Source of the DNA: a virus
Length of the DNA: 64,000 nt
Strand: one strand, 5' to 3'
IMG/VR virus record: IMGVR_UViG_3300044655_002353
Span: 26,029 to 90,028 of that record
The notes under the pieces are model-generated. The model was not told the origin of the DNA. It made no database searches and was given only the letters and a program-made list of their open reading frames with translations. Position 1 is the first letter of the stretch, and every line of letters begins with the position of its first letter. Below are positions 60,424 through 64,000 of the stretch, one piece after another. The translations under genes and the position numbers were made by a program.

Positions 60424-61926
60424 ATGGCAAAAACTCTCATCATATTGACGACCGAACCTGAGAACTGGGTTCCTAAAGAACTTGATAAAGTTGCACAAGA
60501 AAAAGGGTTCACTGTTCAAACTATCAACCCAGACACTTGCTTTATCTCACTAGCTCAAGACCCATTCATTGCTCATGAAGGCAAAAGATTTTCTGGAGCT
60601 GACATCGTTATACCTCGTCTTTCGGAAGATAACCTTGATTATAAGTGTGCGATTATCAATCATTTAGAAAAGATGGACATTAAGGTATTGAACACTGGTA
60701 AGTCAATGCGAATTGCTAGTAACAAAGTTGAAACTCAAATCTTACTGAATGATGCTGGTCTCAAAACTCCAAAGACTGCTGTATTCACTAATGAAGAACA
60801 AGTTGATGCTGCATTAGAAGCAATAGGTAATAAGTTTCCAGTCATTGTCAAAACTTTATTCGGAACACATGGCGTTGGTGTTGTTCGTGCAGATAGTAAA
60901 GCAAGTTTGACTTCAATCATTCAATTGCTATTGAAATCAGGTGAGCAGTTTATGTTACAAGAGTTCATTGAACATTCTGAAAGTGCTCGTGTTCTATTGT
61001 TAGATGGAAAAGTATTAGCTGCAGTTATGAGAAGTATTCCTGACGGTGACTTCCGCAGTAATGCACATCAAGGTGCTGAACTTAAAGAACATAAACCAAC
61101 TGAAGAAGAAATTGAAGCCTGTATCAAAGCGGCAGAAACTTTAGGTATTTCTTTGGCCGCAGTTGATTACATTATTGATGGTGATGATATTGTACTTCTT
61201 GAAGTTAACGGCTCTCCAGGATTTGAAGCAATGCAAAAGGTTATTGACAAACCAATCGCAGATGCTATCATTGATTACTGTAATGAAAAAGTTGGAGATG
61301 GTGGTAGTGATGAAGAGAAAGAAAAGCCTGCTGAAGAAGAAGAACCTCCAGTTGAGGAAAAGCCAGAAGAGAAAGAAGAAGAGGAACCAACTCCTGAAGT
61401 TACAGATGACAAAGTTATTGAGGTTCCAATTCATGACATTGAAGGTGATAAGATTGTTGGCTCACTTACTAAAGTTACTATCAAACATTTCAACAATGAA
61501 GAGCCGATTGAAGCTCGAGTTGATACAGGTGCAAATGTAAGCTCTATTCATGGAACGGATATTGAAGTAACCGACTCGTCTGTCAAATTTACGTTTGGCA
61601 AATCACGTTACAAGTTCCACCTTGTTCGTTCAGCAAGCATTAAGCAATCAAGTATTTCTGACGAAGACGAAAGACCAGTCATTCGTGTTGACATGGTCAT
61701 AGACGGAATTACTTTACGAAATGTTGAACTTTCTGTTACTGACCGTGAACATATGGAGTATAATATACTTTTGGGACGTAAGACATTAAGTGCTGGGGGA
61801 TTTTTAGTCAATCCTGCTGCAGGTATTCTAGACAATGGCGAAGAATCGGCACCGACGCCAGCAAAAGAAAGCAATAACGACGAAGAAGAAGACAAAGATA
61901 GTCAACAAAAGAAAGAAGAAGAATAA
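60424..61926 (+). CDS. RimK-like ATP-grasp ligase fused to a RimB/retropepsin-like protease
   Basis: 500 residues. Residues 1-290 are a RimK-type ATP-grasp amino-acid ligase: glycine loop FGTHGVGV (146-153), QEFIEHSESARVLLLDGK and metal-binding ENGS-like EVNGSPGFE (Glu260, Asn262). An E/K/P-rich linker (about 295-335) leads to an aspartic-protease fold with ARVDTGANVSSIH (Asp367-Thr-Gly) and the closing NILLGRKTL, as in the RimB (PF05618-type) family. In bacteria the two are separate and control glutamate tails on ribosomal S6. Here they are one chain; the target is unknown. Confidence 0.75.
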   Translation: MAKTLIILTTEPENWVPKELDKVAQEKGFTVQTINPDTCFISLAQDPFIAHEGKRFSGADIVIPRLSEDNLDYKCAIINHLEKMDIKVLNTGKSMRIASNKVETQILLNDAGLKTPKTAVFTNEEQVDAALEAIGNKFPVIVKTLFGTHGVGVVRADSKASLTSIIQLLLKSGEQFMLQEFIEHSESARVLLLDGKVLAAVMRSIPDGDFRSNAHQGAELKEHKPTEEEIEACIKAAETLGISLAAVDYIIDGDDIVLLEVNGSPGFEAMQKVIDKPIADAIIDYCNEKVGDGGSDEEKEKPAEEEEPPVEEKPEEKEEEEPTPEVTDDKVIEVPIHDIEGDKIVGSLTKVTIKHFNNEEPIEARVDTGANVSSIHGTDIEVTDSSVKFTFGKSRYKFHLVRSASIKQSSISDEDERPVIRVDMVIDGITLRNVELSVTDREHMEYNILLGRKTLSAGGFLVNPAAGILDNGEESAPTPAKESNNDEEEDKDSQQKKEEE

Positions 61927-61967
61927 ATTTTTTCACATAAACATTATACTTATAAAATAAACTTAAT

Positions 61968-62624
61968 ATGATAAAATCGCCGTTTTATGTAGTCCAAGAC
62001 TTTTTGTCACCAAAGCAGTGTGAAGAATTAGTATCTCAATACCAAGTTAAGACTCCTAATACTAATTTAACCGGTGACCCAGTTAAATTAGAAAAAACAA
62101 TGGAACCTGCTAAAGGTCAAACTGTAATCATGCAAAAGTTACGTGAGCACATTCCGCTAATTGAACAGCATTATGATGCAACGTATCGCGGAACCGAGTC
62201 ATTAGTTCTTACTCATTATCCAGAGTTTGAAAAAGCTCCGGCTGAACAACCGGGATGTGAAAACTCAAAGTATATCAAACGTAAATGGTTAAAGATAAAA
62301 GATGTTGATTTGACAGGGATTATTTGGCTAAAAGAATATCATGATAGCATTCCATTAGACCCTCGTTATGAAGTATATGGTGGAAAGACAGAGTTTCCTA
62401 CTTATAACTTTTCATTAGTGCCACAACGTGGTTCTTTGATTATCTTTCCTGCTTATCCACATTTTGTTCATTGTATAAGTCCAATTTTAGTTGGTGATTT
62501 ATATCAAATAAAAGTGAATATTGCATTAAGCCATAAAAATGGTGGAATGTGGATGTATCAACCTAAAGAGTTTCAAGCCAATGGTTCTGATTTTATCGGT
62601 TCTTGGTTTAAAGATTTTTTATAA
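61968..62624 (+). CDS. 2OG-Fe(II) oxygenase / prolyl 4-hydroxylase-like protein
   Basis: 218 residues. Start FYVVQDFLSPKQCEELV is typical of P4H-like enzymes. TGIIWLKEYHD, GGKTEFPTYNFSLVPQRGSL and IIFPAYPHFVHCISPI with G-D-x-Y-Q-I-K give the double-stranded beta-helix with the distal His and the 2OG-binding Lys. The proximal H-x-D is not obvious (EYHDS). Phage members hydroxylate unknown substrates. No strong ribosome site seen. Confidence 0.65.
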   Translation: MIKSPFYVVQDFLSPKQCEELVSQYQVKTPNTNLTGDPVKLEKTMEPAKGQTVIMQKLREHIPLIEQHYDATYRGTESLVLTHYPEFEKAPAEQPGCENSKYIKRKWLKIKDVDLTGIIWLKEYHDSIPLDPRYEVYGGKTEFPTYNFSLVPQRGSLIIFPAYPHFVHCISPILVGDLYQIKVNIALSHKNGGMWMYQPKEFQANGSDFIGSWFKDFL

Positions 62625-62692
62625 ATGAATATGATGTTAGGGGCTATAAACCCTAAATATAAAGTAAAGAAATAATATTAGGATTTATTCAA

Positions 62693-64000
62693 ATGCAAAC
62701 TAAATATCAACGACTTATTATTGAAGGATTTGAAGTAAGAAAGTGGAAGGAAGGAACGGTTAAGTTTAGCGAGTCTAAACTTACAGACCCGCACATACAA
62801 AAAATTCTAGCAGAAACTGCTAGAATTACAAATCGTTCTGTTAAAGAAATTGAAGATGATTTTAATAAAAAACTTGCAAGTTTTTCTGATATTGCTGCTA
62901 AAGCCCCCATCTTATATGGAACTATTCTAAAAAACATTATTGAAGATGAATCTTTTAAGTTGATGGAAGAACATAGTATATCTTCGCCAACTTGTCCAAA
63001 GTTCAACAGAAATATTTTTCAACAATTAGTAACGCGCGTAAAAGCCGACCATGAGCAGTTTTATCCGCTCCGCTCATTCTTAAATCATAAACGTTTATAT
63101 GATGCAGCAACTATCTTTACTGATAATCCGGATTATCCGGAGTTTGCAGATATACCTACTGCATGTGCTACTCCTAATGGCATATTTGCATTTAATGCTG
63201 TTTTTTGTCAAAGGTTAATGGAATTAGCTCACTTAAAGCAAGTTAAGCCAAAAGGCAAAAAGTATCAATGTAATGGCGGTAATTTTCCAGATGAATATTG
63301 CTATTGTGAATTTGCAATCATTCATGAATTTATGCACTATACTTATGATGATTTTCATTATCAAAAGATTATTCCTAATGCTGATCCAGATATAATCAAT
63401 TGGGTTGGAGATTTTAGAACTAATTATTTGTTAGTCAAATCAGGATATGAACAACTTCCGATGGGACTATTCAACGATAAAATCAATTATGATAGACAAA
63501 GCTCATATAAAGAAATGTATGACCTTGTTGAAAGTGAATTCAAAAAACTAAATAATGAACAGCAACAACGATTGAAAAAAGCTTTAGATGAAATGGGTGA
63601 TGATCACCAACCCGGTCAAGAAAAAGGTAAAGAAATGGATGAAGGAGGAGAGGGAGGTCAAAAAGGCAAAGGAGAAGGAGAGGGCCAGGAAGGAGAGGGG
63701 GAAGGTGAAGGCACTGGAGGTAGTGGAAATCCATGGGATAAAATTGATAAACAGAATGAAAAAACTGAAGGACAGATGAAGGATGCTAAGGATAAAGATA
63801 CTAAAGAAGCGGCTGACGATTTGCGAAAACGTGATGAAGAACGTGCAAAGCAAGCAAATGACGCGAAAAAAGGTGGAAGAGGTTCAAATAAGGGTACTTC
63901 TACCGAAATGGATTATACCAAAGTTGCTCCGAAACATGATTGGCGATCATTGTTAAGATTACTTCTTCCTAGTAATTCTGACAAAGTTGAGGAATCTCGA
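62693..64000 (+). CDS. Putative metallopeptidase of the VWA/DUF2201 type (3' end outside window)
   Basis: 436 codons, open at the right edge. IIHEFMHYTYDDF has an H-E-x-x-H zinc motif from His211, preceded by a Cys-rich stretch (YQCNGGNFPDEYCYC). A Gly/Glu/Lys-rich disordered linker (about 300-420) leads to HDWRSLLRLLLPS, the usual lead-in to a VWA-like domain, which would lie beyond the window. Such proteins partner a MoxR-type AAA ATPase in bacteria and phages. TTAGGA precedes the ATG and CTAAATA lies 35 bp upstream. Confidence 0.65.
   Translation, partial: MQTKYQRLIIEGFEVRKWKEGTVKFSESKLTDPHIQKILAETARITNRSVKEIEDDFNKKLASFSDIAAKAPILYGTILKNIIEDESFKLMEEHSISSPTCPKFNRNIFQQLVTRVKADHEQFYPLRSFLNHKRLYDAATIFTDNPDYPEFADIPTACATPNGIFAFNAVFCQRLMELAHLKQVKPKGKKYQCNGGNFPDEYCYCEFAIIHEFMHYTYDDFHYQKIIPNADPDIINWVGDFRTNYLLVKSGYEQLPMGLFNDKINYDRQSSYKEMYDLVESEFKKLNNEQQQRLKKALDEMGDDHQPGQEKGKEMDEGGEGGQKGKGEGEGQEGEGEGEGTGGSGNPWDKIDKQNEKTEGQMKDAKDKDTKEAADDLRKRDEERAKQANDAKKGGRGSNKGTSTEMDYTKVAPKHDWRSLLRLLLPSNSDKVEESR

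Noticed and set aside
63540-63853. Frames opposite and shifted within the Gly/Glu/Lys-rich linker of the metallopeptidase gene
   Set aside because: Low-complexity linker DNA leaves all frames open; the HExxH frame is continuous from 62693 to the window edge.

Overview
The window comes from a large, AT-rich tailed phage of the T4 type (contractile tail). Genes resembling T4 gp18 (sheath), gp15, gp14 and gp13 lie on the minus strand. Genes resembling gp19 (tail tube), a gp54/gp48-like tube protein, gp4 and both terminase subunits lie on the plus strand, followed by DsbA, DNA polymerase gp43, clamp gp45, RNase H, primase gp61 and helicase gp41. ATAAATA-type late promoters precede most virion genes, and TATAAT-type (often extended -10) promoters precede other units. 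A protein with a PEP-CTERM-like tail and a run of secreted proteins suggest a Gram-negative host with an exosortase system. That variant of the tail is, from memory, common in methylotrophic Gammaproteobacteria, so a methanotroph host is a guess. The left edge cuts the sheath gene and the right edge cuts a metallopeptidase gene.

Layout: 1-5 kb, sheath, gp15 and gp14 on minus, with a lipoprotein gene and one solitary array-family gene on plus. 5-9.8 kb, promoter-rich leader, then exported proteins (PEP-CTERM-like, low-complexity, lipoprotein, L,D-transpeptidase-like) and a second solitary family member. 9.8-11.3 kb, gp13 on minus. 11.4-21.6 kb, late operon ending in array 1 (13 genes). 21.6-22.2 kb, two small minus genes. 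22.3-25.3 kb, tail tube, tube-initiator-like protein, gp4 and small terminase. 25.3-35.2 kb, array 2 (14 genes). 35.3-36.8 kb, large terminase. 36.8-41.7 kb, repeat-bearing leader, fibre-like protein, kinase, exonuclease and unknowns. 41.7-54.2 kb, replication genes plus Thg1, a candidate structured RNA and a lytic transglycosylase. 54.3-64 kb, two very large proteins, a PD-(D/E)XK nuclease, a RimK/retropepsin fusion, a hydroxylase-like protein and a metallopeptidase.

The standout is a family of 29 paralogous genes: 27 in two gapless arrays covering about 18.8 kb, plus two solitary copies. Nearly all begin with a short leader (MQSFKEYLxE or MKIKELLxE) like the T4 capsid-targeting sequence MKTYQEFIAE, including an (L/I)xE site of the prohead-protease type. 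One copy has FIAEA exactly as in T4 internal protein III. All end in a near-identical C-terminal segment (QRELIE-DLDEYAEF). The middles vary: a leucine-rich-repeat-like type (17) and an alpha/beta type (12). Each stop codon overlaps the next start in one of three stereotyped ways. I infer a large set of proteins packaged in the head and injected with the DNA, diversified by recombination at shared ends and co-transcribed with head and packaging genes. This is unproven. Other notable points are four promoters placed inside hairpins just before start codons and a strongly folded non-coding stretch at 50.46-50.74 kb.
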